13,478 bases of DNA from Roseimaritima sp. (lineage in GTDB: Bacteria; Planctomycetota; Planctomycetia; Pirellulales; Pirellulaceae), in NCBI GenBank assembly GCA_007124075.1, contig SLFV01000534.1, positions 1 to 13,478 of the forward strand. The letters run 5' to 3'. Shown here one piece after another: positions 1 to 8,219 of this stretch. The translations under genes were made by a program, and so were the position numbers. The notes beneath the pieces were generated by a model, which was given only the letters and a program-made list of their open reading frames with translations, was not told where the DNA came from and made no database searches. Within the stretch, counting starts at the first letter, position 1. Every line of letters begins with the position of its first letter.

Positions 1-1
1 A

Positions 2-1414
2 CAGCGAGATACGGTCATCGAAGTGCGACCGATGGGGCTTCGGCAGCAACGTAGTGGATTGATCTTGAACGATCAGGCCAACGACGATGGGGATGGGATT
101 CGCTTGGCAACGCCCCCACAGATGACGCTGGAGGCGAACAAAACCGACACGATCGAGGGCGTGATTCAGGTTCCTAGCAGTAACGCGCGGCACCACGTTT
201 TTGGTTTATTGGTACGCGACTTAGGTGGTCAGCCAGCGGGTGAAACTGTCGCTCCGAATTCAAGTGGGCGAACCGAGGCACTGATTTCGTTCGTGACGCA
301 ATATGTGCTACGAATCGAGGTGACGGTCGAAGGCGCACGCAACGATACCGCCGATCGATTGGTGATCCAGGATGTCACAGTGGTCCCGGTCAATGGGCGG
401 CCTTTATTGCGAGCGACCGTTACCAACCCAACCGATGCGACGCAGGAATTTGAAATGCGAGGACGCATGTGGCGATCGCGGAATGACAGGGCCCCCAAAC
501 CCGTGAGGTTAGTCATGCCCGTAAGACAAAGCATGCAGTCGGATGAACGCTACTTAGCTAAGTTGCTGCCGCACGCGACGATTTACATGGAAGAAATGCT
601 GCCTCAAGCGATCGCCAGTGGCACCTACGAGGCGGAACTTGAGTTGCTCGCTGCCAAACGAACGGTGGTGCGAAAGTCATTGCCCGTGACTGTCGATGCG
701 GACGATTTTCCAGCACAACAGATCTTGGTTGCTCAAACCCGTGGCGGCCTGCTGATCTCCCCGAATCAGATTGAACTTTCGCAACTGCGCGGCGGAAATC
801 GACGGGTAACCATGCAAGTGGAAAATCACGGTCGCCAGCCTCAGCGTGTCAAACTGCGCACGCTGGATGCATCGCAACGTGAAGCTGACTTGCTGATCAT
901 TCAGCCAGTAGAATTCGTGCTTGCCGCGGGCGCTGCACGGAATGTGTCGGTAATTTTGAAGGGGCAGTTGGCACCTGAGGAACCCGTCCAGTATGGAACG
1001 GTGGAGGTTGCCGCCAAAGAAAGTTCAAATGAATTCTGGGAAACCCGTGAAATCCCCCTCGCGACCATCTTTAAACCGCTGGGGCGTACCAAAATTGGCA
1101 TCGATTCCATCGTTTGGGATCAGTTTGGAACCTATCCCAGCTTCAGGACATGGGTGGAAAATCAGGGTAATCGTCACCTCCCGCTGGACGCTCGCTTGAC
1201 CCTGATTTCCGATACCGGGCAGCGTCGCCAAATCTTAGGTGGTTTCGGGAAATGGGTCATGCCTGGCCGAAAGTCAGAATTGGAATTCCGTGTTGATCAA
1301 CCGCTGGTCCCCGGAGCGTATACGATGGTTTTCGAACTACAGACAGGCGATGAGCCTCTGGTGCTGCAGCAAAACATCATGATCAGCCAAGCGACCGGAA
1401 GCCCAGCCCCATAA
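2..1414 (+). CDS. Secreted multi-domain Ig-like (beta-sandwich) protein, 5' end missing
   Basis: The reading frame is open from the first bases of the window to a TAA stop, so the gene starts upstream and 470 C-terminal residues are visible. A GTG at 23 and an ATG at 32 lie in frame, but the residues before them continue the same kind of sequence, so I do not treat either as the start. The protein is rich in beta-branched residues and shows about four consecutive beta-sandwich-like units (roughly residues 1-100, 110-225, 240-355 and 365-465 of the visible part). Several carry a 'V-x-N-x-G/T' strand-turn signature (VTNPTDAT, VENHGRQP, VENQGNRH), and the last two end in 'G-x-Y/V' strands. The layout resembles pilus-chaperone-like or DUF916-like extracellular proteins, in which Ig-like modules present or bind surface proteins. 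No catalytic motif, membrane segment or C-terminal anchor is visible. Exact function unknown; the exported location is inferred from domain type only. Confidence 0.7.
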   Translation, partial: QRDTVIEVRPMGLRQQRSGLILNDQANDDGDGIRLATPPQMTLEANKTDTIEGVIQVPSSNARHHVFGLLVRDLGGQPAGETVAPNSSGRTEALISFVTQYVLRIEVTVEGARNDTADRLVIQDVTVVPVNGRPLLRATVTNPTDATQEFEMRGRMWRSRNDRAPKPVRLVMPVRQSMQSDERYLAKLLPHATIYMEEMLPQAIASGTYEAELELLAAKRTVVRKSLPVTVDADDFPAQQILVAQTRGGLLISPNQIELSQLRGGNRRVTMQVENHGRQPQRVKLRTLDASQREADLLIIQPVEFVLAAGAARNVSVILKGQLAPEEPVQYGTVEVAAKESSNEFWETREIPLATIFKPLGRTKIGIDSIVWDQFGTYPSFRTWVENQGNRHLPLDARLTLISDTGQRRQILGGFGKWVMPGRKSELEFRVDQPLVPGAYTMVFELQTGDEPLVLQQNIMISQATGSPAP

Positions 1415-1464
1415 ACGAAGTCACGGTGTGCGTCCGAGGATTCGACTGGAAAGCTACCAGGGAC

Positions 1465-3081
1465 TTACAGAGGACGAATCTGCAGGTCACGCCAGCGGAC
1501 CTCGTACGGTCCGCGGTTCTTCTTAATCCCGTGTACCTGCAAGCCGATGAATCCAGAGGAGAATGATTCCGGATCGCGGAGGTCTTCGATCTTTCGACCG
1601 TTAACCCATGTTTGGATCCGATCACCGACAGCACGGACCAAGTACCGATTCCACTGGTCGTTGACGATTGCGTCCTTGATCGGTTGCTCCTTGCTGATCC
1701 ATCCCCGTCCGGTCGCCTCACTGTAAATATAGCCGGACTCGCCGGGCGCTCCTTCGATTTCCACCTGCGGCCCATGGACGCGACCGTTCTTAAATTCGGG
1801 GGTGCTGCGGGAGCGGATTTGAACTCCCGAATTCAATTCGGTGTCACACCAAACCTCGAAAGTCAGCTCAAAATCAGCGTAATCCGCAGTCGTGCACAGG
1901 AAGGAATTGGGGCTGCCCGTGGCTGTCTTGCCAATGATTGTTCCATCTGCCACGCGAAACGTCGCTGTTCCGTTTCGTTGCACCCAGCCCGATAAGTCGT
2001 CACCTGTGAACAGCGACACCCAGCCGTCCGCAGACGGATCTGGAGGTTGATCAAAGTTGACCAGGGTAGATTGCAAGTTCGCCGGATCGCGCAAGGCTGG
2101 CTGGTCACGAGTCAACACAAAGGCGTCGACTGACGGAAGTGTAACCTTTCCCGTTGCCGCCCACTCGGTTCCGCGTTGCAATGTCACCTGGCAAGCAACC
2201 CCGTGCAGTGCTTCCGCGTCATGCCCCAACGTGGTATGGAAAACCCGCCCTTGGCCGTAATGAGTGGTCATCAAAATTGGCTCATGCTTCCCCGTCCCAC
2301 CAGTCGCCGGATCGCTGTAGGCGGTCGCTAAAACATGCATGTTCTCAGCCGGGCCTCGCAATTCCGCGTACAATTCGTCGTTGGCCTGCATCCATGACGA
2401 GGGCACACCCTCCGTAACCGGATGCTCCGCATCGCGGACAACCACCAAAAACGGGTGCCGCCGTCCGTGGCTACCGCCCCGACCTGGGGAGGAATCGCGT
2501 ATGAAGCGACCCGATTCAAAACGAACGTAAGGCCCGCTATCGGCATCCCGCCCCCCCCAACCGCCCAGTCCAATCATGCGATTGTATGCTGTCCACTGCG
2601 GGAATGCGTTATTGGCAGCGTGAAAACTAACGAATCCGCCCCCACCGGCCACATATTGTTCAAAAGCCCCTTGCGTTTCCTCGCTCCATAGCTCGCCGTT
2701 GTAATTGGAAAGCACAACATCGTAATCTTCGAAAGCAGGCCGAAATCCCGACAAGTCCTCGCCCTTCGCTGGGCTTGTCGCCACGTCGACATGGAATCGT
2801 CCTGTCGCTTCCAGGATCTTGAGGATCAGTGGGGTCGTGACCTGCCAGTTGTGGTTGTTTTGACCATCAATGATTAGGACTCGCAGGGGTTGGGGCTCCT
2901 CCGCACCCACCGTAGATCGTAACAGCAGCGATGTTACGAAGATGCAGAAAGACAGCAACCAACCAATCCGCGTCAAAAGTAAGCGACTGAACGATTCGAC
3001 CGCGGAAGCGTCTGCGGGGTTTGCCTTCGCAAGCAACCAGAATTTGGAAACCGAACGGGCGGTACGGGGGGAAGTGATCAT
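1465..3081 (-). CDS. Exported ThuA-like / DUF1080 (3-keto-disaccharide hydrolase-like) fusion protein
   Basis: This encodes 538 residues from the ATG chosen here. Residues about 39-60 form a hydrophobic stretch ending in STVGA-EE, a likely signal peptide after a long N-region, so the protein is probably exported. Residues about 65-300 are a ThuA-like, glutamine-amidotransferase-fold domain: [14 protein letters not shown] opens it, [15 protein letters not shown] is central, and [15 protein letters not shown] closes it. Residues about 352-537 are a DUF1080 (PF06439) LamG-like domain with the typical entry [14 protein letters not shown] and the strands SGVQIRSR and [20 protein letters not shown]1080 members have been characterised as 3-keto-disaccharide hydrolases, and ThuA relatives belong to trehalose/3-keto-sugar use; the substrate here is unknown. 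The frame stays open to an upstream ATG at 3171, but the added 30 residues look non-coding and a promoter-like site lies there. A TTG at 2976 would give a compact signal peptide and is the main alternative start. Confidence 0.85.
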   Translation of the reverse strand: MITSPRTARSVSKFWLLAKANPADASAVESFSRLLLTRIGWLLSFCIFVTSLLLRSTVGAEEPQPLRVLIIDGQNNHNWQVTTPLILKILEATGRFHVDVATSPAKGEDLSGFRPAFEDYDVVLSNYNGELWSEETQGAFEQYVAGGGGFVSFHAANNAFPQWTAYNRMIGLGGWGGRDADSGPYVRFESGRFIRDSSPGRGGSHGRRHPFLVVVRDAEHPVTEGVPSSWMQANDELYAELRGPAENMHVLATAYSDPATGGTGKHEPILMTTHYGQGRVFHTTLGHDAEALHGVACQVTLQRGTEWAATGKVTLPSVDAFVLTRDQPALRDPANLQSTLVNFDQPPDPSADGWVSLFTGDDLSGWVQRNGTATFRVADGTIIGKTATGSPNSFLCTTADYADFELTFEVWCDTELNSGVQIRSRSTPEFKNGRVHGPQVEIEGAPGESGYIYSEATGRGWISKEQPIKDAIVNDQWNRYLVRAVGDRIQTWVNGRKIEDLRDPESFSSGFIGLQVHGIKKNRGPYEVRWRDLQIRPL

Positions 3082-3151
3082 GAGATACAGGTCCAGAGAC
3101 GGTGTGAAAAGTTGCCAGGGTGGGGAACGGGCGTGCAATCCAATCGGCTCT

Positions 3152-3182
3152 ATTCTAAGATGTGGGCGCACGGTGGTGTCAA
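3152..3182 (-). promoter_or_regulatory. Candidate sigma-70-type promoter for the ThuA/DUF1080 gene
   Basis: On the minus strand a perfect TTGACA (3182-3177) is followed after 19 bases by TAGAAT (3157-3152), which differs at one base from TATAAT. Transcription would begin near 3145 and leave a leader of about 64 bases before the ATG at 3081. The spacer is longer than the ideal 17 bases. If real, it rules out translation from the upstream ATG at 3171. Planctomycete promoters are poorly defined, so this is a motif match only. Confidence 0.4.
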
Positions 3183-3229
3183 TGTGGTGCTGCCAGTGAA
3201 TCCTCGTTCTTTTGGAAAACCGTGGACCA

Positions 3230-4270
3230 ATGAAGGCGCTTTTGTTGACCGCTTACGAACAATTAGAAGTTACGAATTTCCCCGAGCCTGAAATCGGGGA
3301 TCAGGATGTTTTGGTCCGCGTCGAGGCATGTGGGATTTGCGGCAGCGACATTCACGGGTATGACGGGAGTACGGGACGTCGTATTCCACCGTTGATCATG
3401 GGACACGAAGCCGCCGGGATTGTGGAAGCGGTCGGTGCGGACGTGACCAGTTTTGCACCTGGGGAGCGTGTGACCTTTGATTCGATGGTCTCGTGCGGTC
3501 GATGTCATTTCTGCCGGAGAGGCATGCAAAATCTTTGTGACCACCGTCGGGTACTTGGGGTGTCCTGTGGGGATTACCGTCGTCACGGAGCCTTTGCGGA
3601 GCGGATTGCCGTGCCCCAGCACATCGTCTACAAGCTTCCTGATGGCCTATCCTTTGAACATGCGGCTTTGGTGGAGGCCGTTTCGGTTGCGGTGCATTCC
3701 GCAAATCTGACACCTGTAACGCTGGGCGACACCGCCGTGGTTGTTGGTGCGGGGATGATTGGCTTGCTGACCATCCAGGCCATTCGCTTGGCGGGTGCAA
3801 AACGGGTGATTGCAGTCGACATCAATGACAAACGGCTTGCCGTGGCCAAACAACTTGGGGCGGACGTAACGATCAACGCGCAAGCCTCGAATGCGACCAC
3901 GGCTGTGCTAGAATTGACCGAAGGTCGTGGTGCCGATGTCGCCTTGGAAGTGGTCGGAACCACCGCGACGATTGCTTCCGCGATTGCAGCGGTTCGGAAA
4001 GGCGGACACGTCACGCTGGTTGGAAATGTCAGCCCCCAAATCGAACTGCCGTTACAATCGGTTGTGACTCGGGAGATCACCCTCCGTGGAACTTGCGGTT
4101 GCAACGGGGAGTACCCCGCCTGCATCGCGTTGATGGAAAGCGGGGCGATTCAAGTGGCTCCCCTGATCACCCAGCAAATCTCCTTGCCCGAAGCCCCCGC
4201 TTGGTTCAAGCGTCTACATGCGGGTGCCCCCGAGCATATGAAGGTCGTGGTCCGACCGCAGCATGCATGA
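3230..4270 (+). CDS. Zinc-dependent medium-chain alcohol/polyol dehydrogenase
   Basis: The 346-residue protein has the two-domain build of the zinc medium-chain dehydrogenases (threonine, sorbitol and galactitol-phosphate dehydrogenase group), which oxidise a secondary or primary alcohol with NAD(P)+. The catalytic zinc ligands appear as Cys37 (ACGICGSD), His59-Glu60 (MGHEAAG) and Glu149 ([10 protein letters not shown]). The structural-zinc cysteines are Cys89, Cys92, Cys95 and Cys103. The Rossmann loop GAGMIG is at 173-178, and Asp197 at the end of the second strand (AVDIND) favours NAD over NADP. The length is normal for the family and no key residue is missing. The start is the ATG at 3230; a TTG at 3212 adds only six residues and is less likely. 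The gene is divergent from the ThuA/DUF1080 gene and may share its control region. A sugar or polyol substrate is plausible from that context but cannot be read from the sequence. Confidence 0.9.
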   Translation: MKALLLTAYEQLEVTNFPEPEIGDQDVLVRVEACGICGSDIHGYDGSTGRRIPPLIMGHEAAGIVEAVGADVTSFAPGERVTFDSMVSCGRCHFCRRGMQNLCDHRRVLGVSCGDYRRHGAFAERIAVPQHIVYKLPDGLSFEHAALVEAVSVAVHSANLTPVTLGDTAVVVGAGMIGLLTIQAIRLAGAKRVIAVDINDKRLAVAKQLGADVTINAQASNATTAVLELTEGRGADVALEVVGTTATIASAIAAVRKGGHVTLVGNVSPQIELPLQSVVTREITLRGTCGCNGEYPACIALMESGAIQVAPLITQQISLPEAPAWFKRLHAGAPEHMKVVVRPQHA

Positions 4271-4286
4271 TCGACCGCGGTCGGTC
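4269..4286. repeat. Palindrome over the dehydrogenase stop codon
   Basis: CGACCGCGGTCG (4272-4283) is a perfect 12-base palindrome. It extends by a G-T wobble and two further pairs to 4269-4286, starting inside the TGA stop codon. As RNA it could fold as a 7-bp stem with a CGCG tetraloop. No T-tract follows, so it is not a standard terminator; it could be a protein-binding site or chance. Confidence 0.4.
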
Positions 4287-4324
4287 CGTAGAACTCGCTC
4301 GGGAACGAAGTTGCGGCATTCGAC

Positions 4325-4362
4325 TCCCTTGGCCCTGCCCAGCGCGGCGGCCACACCAGGGA
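4325..4362. terminator. GC-rich hairpin between convergent dehydrogenase and purD, possible transcription end
   Basis: TCCCT (4325-4329) pairs with AGGGA (4358-4362). Directly inside, TGGCC (4330-4334) pairs with GGCCA (4349-4353), leaving a CACC bulge on one side. This gives about 10 base pairs in the 101-base gap between two convergent genes. Neither side has a clear T-tract, so it is at best a weak or factor-assisted terminator. Confidence 0.3.
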
Positions 4363-4371
4363 AGAGACTGT

Positions 4372-5727
4372 TTATTCGGGGAGCGAATCAGGCGGTGCAC
4401 GGAGCAATGCTTTGTCGCTGATGTCCTTGCGGCACCATGCACCCGGCCACCGTATCTCCTTTACCGCGCGATAGGCCTGTAACTTTGCGGCGCTGATGCT
4501 GTTGCCAACTGCAGTGACCCCTAACACCCGTCCGCCGTCGGTTTGAACTGTTCCCTCGACCAATTGGGTCCCCGCATGAAAAACCTTGACATCTGAAATC
4601 TCCGCTGCTCGCTCCAAACCACTGACAACACGGCCTTTGGCGTAAGCGTCGGGGTAGCCTTCGCTGGCCATCACAACGCAGACGCTAGGTCTAGGATCCC
4701 AGCGTGGCGGTTCCACTTCATTCAGGCGACCATCGACGACCGCTTCCAACAAGTCCATTAAGTCGGTCTGAAGCCGCATCAGCAACGGTTGGCATTCCGG
4801 ATCCCCGAAACGAACATTGAACTCAAGCACTTTGGGACCAGCGGCGGTCAACATCAAGCCTGCGTACAGGACGCCGCGGAACGGACGACGTGCTCGTTTC
4901 ATCGCATGGACGACCGGCACCAGGATATCGCGTTCAACTTTGGCCAACATTTCCTCGTCAACCATTGGGGTTGGACTGTAGGCTCCCATGCCTCCCGTAT
5001 TTGGTCCCTGGTCACCGTCGAATGCTGGTTTGTGGTCTTGGGCCGCCGGAAGCGGGATGATTGTGGAACCGTCGGTAATGGCAAGGATACTGGCTTCAGG
5101 GCCGGTCAGGCGTTCCTCCACGATTAAGCGATCGCCGGCTTGTCCGAACTCCTTCGCTCCGGCCACACGATGGATTGCATCAAGCGCCTCACCCCGCGTG
5201 GAGCAGACGATGACGCCCTTGCCTGCAGCCAAACCATCGGCTTTGATCACGACCGGCACCTCCTGCCCCGACTCAGGGTAACGGTCCTTGATAAAACGAC
5301 TGGCCTCGTCGGCCGAACGAAAGGTTTGGTAATCGGCCGTGGGGATATTGGCGTTTCGCAGTAGATCCTTACAGAATACCTTGCTGCCCTCCAGTTCGGC
5401 CGCAGCCGCCGATGGCCCAAAGGCACGGATTTTTACGGCTTTTAAATCGTCGACCATCCCCTCAACCAGGGGGTCCTCTGGGCCGATCACGACTAGATCA
5501 ATCGCCTGCTGTTGGCAGAATTGAATGATTTCCGCCTTATTGTTCGAGGCGATCGGAACATTGATCGCATCGATCGCTGTGCCCGCGTTTCCAGGAGCAA
5601 CATAAACGGTTTTGACTTGGGGGCTTTGAGCAATCTTCCAAGCCAAAGCGTGTTCACGCCCGCCGTTTCCAACGATCAAAACCTTCTTTTCGGTATTGGG
5701 TAAGTTTTCCATCAGGACTTGTTTCAT
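4372..5727 (-). CDS. purD: Phosphoribosylamine--glycine ligase (GAR synthetase)
   Basis: This cytosolic enzyme joins glycine to 5-phosphoribosylamine using ATP, the second step of de novo purine synthesis. The 451-residue product is full length for the family and has all the signature blocks: N-terminal Rossmann-like KKVLIVGNGGREHALAW (15-30), IGPEDPLVEG (81-90), FGPSAAAAELEGSK (103-116), ATP-grasp VVIKADGLAAGKGV (159-172), the glycine/ribosylamine region PAAQDHKP and GPNTGGMGAYSPTP (227-254), metal-binding EFNVRFGDPE (302-311) and the C-terminal VKEIRWPGAWCRKDI (422-436). The start is uncertain: ATG at 5727 is chosen, ATG at 5712 (446 residues) fits equally well, and a TTG at 5778 would add 17 residues unlike the family. 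No strong Shine-Dalgarno site precedes any of them. It stands alone, without other pur genes beside it. Confidence 0.96.
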   Translation of the reverse strand: MKQVLMENLPNTEKKVLIVGNGGREHALAWKIAQSPQVKTVYVAPGNAGTAIDAINVPIASNNKAEIIQFCQQQAIDLVVIGPEDPLVEGMVDDLKAVKIRAFGPSAAAAELEGSKVFCKDLLRNANIPTADYQTFRSADEASRFIKDRYPESGQEVPVVIKADGLAAGKGVIVCSTRGEALDAIHRVAGAKEFGQAGDRLIVEERLTGPEASILAITDGSTIIPLPAAQDHKPAFDGDQGPNTGGMGAYSPTPMVDEEMLAKVERDILVPVVHAMKRARRPFRGVLYAGLMLTAAGPKVLEFNVRFGDPECQPLLMRLQTDLMDLLEAVVDGRLNEVEPPRWDPRPSVCVVMASEGYPDAYAKGRVVSGLERAAEISDVKVFHAGTQLVEGTVQTDGGRVLGVTAVGNSISAAKLQAYRAVKEIRWPGAWCRKDISDKALLRAPPDSLPE

Positions 5728-5925
5728 CACCGAGGTTGCCAGAGCTATTTCCGAACGATTCCCAAAAGACTGTAACAATCACGCCGGTTTGTGTACACGA
5801 CAGCCAAAAATCGAATTTGCGGCCCCCTGTGCATGCGTTCCGCGAGAAAGGAAGTGAAGAAGGAAAACGTCCAGATGTCATGGCCCCGTTAAAGCCACCG
5901 GTGTGGACCGCCGCAGGGGAGGAAA

Positions 5926-6834
5926 TTAATTGCTGATGACTGGCAACGGAGTCAGATGGGCTGCCATGCGTTGGAAGGAAAAATTCGCCTTGAATCGTCT
6001 GTCCAAAGCCTTGCCTGCGGACCGCATCGCCTGTGGCTTCATCCGCACGGTCCGCATCGATCCAATCACCACAAACCCTTGGCGTTCCGGCAAGGTGAAC
6101 ACGTAGACCTGTGGAAATGCTTGAGCGATCGTTTCAATATCGGTCCTGGCGTCGGGATGGGGATTGATGTTAAAAACAACCGCGCCACCATCGGTCAGAC
6201 GCGTCTGGATTTGCTGGTAAAACTCGATCGTTCGCAAACGCAGCGGAGCCCCGGTTGGGTCGGTCGATGCAGATGGTTTGAGGAAAGCATCCATGTAAAT
6301 AACATCGAACAGGGATGCGTGTTGATCAAAATAATCCAACGCGTCGGTGACCCGGACTGTCAAGTTTTCGGATTGCTTTAACCCGAAGTACTTTTCGGCC
6401 AATTCGACGACAATTGGATCGATTTCGACCACCTCCAGCCTGCACTCCGGTTCGTATTTTTGCAGAAAACGCACCATTGATCCCCCGCCCAGCCCAACGA
6501 TCAAAACCTCCCTCGGCTGCGGTTGCAGCAGGTAGCTTGTAAACATGTGCTGCACATAGTGGAATCGGAGAGAATGAGGACGGGCCAGATCCATTTGGCT
6601 TTGGAAAGCCTCTTCCCCGTCATCGCGAACGAACAGCAGCGACCGGATTCTCCCCAGTCGTCGAATCCGAATACGGGAAAACGCGGTCTGAACCTCGTAT
6701 TCCACGAACCCCACTCGCGTCTCATCGGCGGCAATGGGAGCGGTCCCTACACCCTGCGTCAGGACCACCAATAAACCCGTGATCAGCCAAATCCAACAGT
6801 ACTGCCGGAGGCGAATGCGTCGAAGGACCAACAT
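5926..6834 (-). CDS. Spermidine-synthase-like Rossmann-fold protein with N-terminal signal or anchor
   Basis: The 302-residue product (ATG at 6834) begins with a basic stretch (RRIRLR), a hydrophobic run about 13-30 and APIAA-DET, a likely signal peptide or membrane anchor. Residues about 40-260 match the spermidine synthase / class I methyltransferase family. The nucleotide loop is VGLGGGSM (113-120), the acidic strand end is VVEIDP (135-140), the adenine-side motif is TDALDYF (163-169), and FDVIYMDAF (176-184) sits where polyamine synthases carry a D-x-x-D-P motif. Because that substrate motif reads DAF and the protein appears exported, it is probably not a polyamine synthase; it belongs with the uncharacterised 'spermidine synthase-like' proteins of planctomycetes. 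The basic tail (265-285) is unusual. The frame is open up to 7056, but the extra residues look non-coding and contain a tandem 11-base repeat. purD lies 198 bases downstream on the same strand. Confidence 0.8.
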   Translation of the reverse strand: MLVLRRIRLRQYCWIWLITGLLVVLTQGVGTAPIAADETRVGFVEYEVQTAFSRIRIRRLGRIRSLLFVRDDGEEAFQSQMDLARPHSLRFHYVQHMFTSYLLQPQPREVLIVGLGGGSMVRFLQKYEPECRLEVVEIDPIVVELAEKYFGLKQSENLTVRVTDALDYFDQHASLFDVIYMDAFLKPSASTDPTGAPLRLRTIEFYQQIQTRLTDGGAVVFNINPHPDARTDIETIAQAFPQVYVFTLPERQGFVVIGSMRTVRMKPQAMRSAGKALDRRFKANFSFQRMAAHLTPLPVISN

Positions 6835-6926
6835 GGGAAGCCAATCTTCGGAGAGATGGGATGTCAAAACAGCGGAAGAACAACATGAAGACAGCCACTT
6901 CCTTGCCGACTCTGAAGCTACTCTAC

Positions 6927-6948
6927 ATCCCAAGCAGATCCCAAGCAG
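6927..6948. repeat. Perfect tandem duplication of an 11-base unit
   Basis: ATCCCAAGCAG occurs twice head to tail (6927-6937 and 6938-6948). It lies 93-114 bases upstream of the spermidine-synthase-like start codon. The unit is not a multiple of three, which argues against this stretch being coding and supports the ATG at 6834 as start. It could be a duplicated regulatory site (one DNA turn apart) or replication slippage. Confidence 0.75.
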
Positions 6949-7244
6949 AAAAATTGTCGCACGGATTGCTTGGTTTTCATTTGATTTAACAACATTTTCT
7001 TTTTCGTCACCCGTAAACGCCGCGTCACCGCATCGCTTTTCCGACGGCTCCGCCATTGGTGTTTTTTTTGATTACAATTCAGGCTGGGTCTCCACGTGAT
7101 TTCGGAACGCCCAATCGATTGCGGTCCTGGCCATGCGTCTGCTCCGGCCCCAAGTAAAGGGGTCGGGAGAGATCTGCCCAAAAGGGAAGGCAATACGCCT
7201 GTTGTCGACTGAACGTTCCCCGTTCCCGTTTGCAAACCAGTTTG

Positions 7245-7251
7245 GAAAGGA
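7245..7251 (+). promoter_or_regulatory. Ribosome-binding site choosing the TTG start of the UbiA gene
   Basis: GAAAGGA ends five bases before the TTG at 7257. No ATG or GTG is available near the N-terminus of the prenyltransferase, and the two TTG codons further up (7230, 7242) lack a comparable purine-rich site at the right distance. Confidence 0.5.
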
Positions 7252-7256
7252 AACGA

Positions 7257-8219
7257 TTGTCCGGAAGATCAAGGCTACGACACTGGGCGCAACTGATTCG
7301 GTTGCCTAACACTTTCACCGTCATCGCGGATGTCACTGCGGGGTTCTTGCTGATCGGCCATGGGGCTGACCCTCTGGCTCGGCTTTGCATGGTACTTCTT
7401 GCAGGACTGTCATTTTACTGGTCGGGAATGATCCTAAATGACTGGTTTGATGTCGAAAAAGATCGGCGAGAGCGTCCTGGACGTCCGTTACCTTCGGGTG
7501 AGATCGGTATCAACCAAGCAGGCCGCGCGGGGTGGGGATTGCTGACCTTAGGTATCATACTGGCCAGCATTGCGGGTTATCTACCGAGCGAAAATTGGGA
7601 ATCAACGTGGCGTCCGACTCTGGTTGCTTGTTTGCTGGCGATCACGATCGTGGCCTACGATGGTCCTCTCAAGCAGACCGCGTTGGCACCTTTGCTGATG
7701 GGATTTTGTCGATTTCTCAGTTTTCTGTTGGGGGCATCCGTCCTGCTGACAGGCCCCCTGCAATCGTGGAGTGACTTCGCGCCTGGCCATGTGCTAATCT
7801 TTGCCTGCGGAATGGGGGTCTATGTCATGGGGGTTACCAACATGGCTCGCCATGAAGCTGACGGAGACGTGCGTTCAGCGACGCTTCCGATCGGATTGAT
7901 TGTGGCGATGCTAGGGGCTTATCTATTGACACTGGCACCCGTTGCCGCCCCTCCCGATGAACCCTGGCGTGTCTCGCCCGAACGCGGTTTCCCCTTGCTG
8001 ATTGGCTTGATTGCCTTTGGGGTTTTTTTTCGTGGGGTGCGAGTCATGCTGGCTCCGGATGCACACGCCTTACAAATGCTGATCAGGATCGCCGTGTTGA
8101 CGATCATCCCGTTCAGCGCAGCGATTGCCTTCCTGGCTTCGGGGATTGGTTGGGGGCTGGCGATTTTTTCCTTGGTCGTTCCGGCGATACTGTTGTCCAT
8201 ATGGTTTCGCGTTACCTAA
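7257..8219 (+). CDS. UbiA-family membrane prenyltransferase
   Basis: This 320-residue, strongly hydrophobic protein has about eight to nine predicted membrane segments and belongs to the UbiA superfamily, which transfers a prenyl chain from a prenyl diphosphate to an acceptor in the membrane. The N-terminal LIRLPNTFTVIADVTAGF (13-30) is typical. The first metal/diphosphate motif, NDWFDVEKD (61-69) followed by RPGRPLPSGE (73-82), is intact. The second aspartate motif is atypical: NMARHEADGD (195-204) replaces the usual YDxxxD-type site, as in UbiA relatives of the EboC / 'SCO1664-like' kind rather than quinone-pathway UbiA or MenA. The start is a TTG chosen by its upstream AGGA; TTG at 7230 would add nine residues. 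The stop codon touches the ATG of the next gene (TAAATG), so the two are likely one operon with coupled translation. The acceptor is unknown. Confidence 0.88.
   Translation: MSGRSRLRHWAQLIRLPNTFTVIADVTAGFLLIGHGADPLARLCMVLLAGLSFYWSGMILNDWFDVEKDRRERPGRPLPSGEIGINQAGRAGWGLLTLGIILASIAGYLPSENWESTWRPTLVACLLAITIVAYDGPLKQTALAPLLMGFCRFLSFLLGASVLLTGPLQSWSDFAPGHVLIFACGMGVYVMGVTNMARHEADGDVRSATLPIGLIVAMLGAYLLTLAPVAAPPDEPWRVSPERGFPLLIGLIAFGVFFRGVRVMLAPDAHALQMLIRIAVLTIIPFSAAIAFLASGIGWGLAIFSLVVPAILLSIWFRVT

Larger units (their letters stand above)
6835..7256. other. Divergent intergenic region, no gene seen
   Basis: These 422 bases separate the minus-strand spermidine-synthase-like gene from the plus-strand UbiA gene, so both promoters should lie here. 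I see AT-rich patches (about 6951-7010), a T8 run near 7063-7070 and the 11-base tandem repeat at 6927-6948. There is no convincing -35/-10 pair, tRNA or small gene. Confidence 0.5.

Noticed and set aside
3628..4125. 165-residue minus-strand frame inside the dehydrogenase
   Set aside because: It is antisense to a complete zinc dehydrogenase and its Ala/Ser/Thr-rich composition is that of a shadow frame.
5926..6834. Naming the protein spermidine synthase (speE)
   Set aside because: The polyamine-site acidic motif is replaced, a signal-like N-terminus is present, and no speD or other polyamine gene is nearby.
6835..7056. 74-residue N-terminal extension of the spermidine-synthase-like protein
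   Set aside because: The extension has no protein-like pattern, contains a tandem 11-base repeat, and places the clear signal-like segment in mid-protein.
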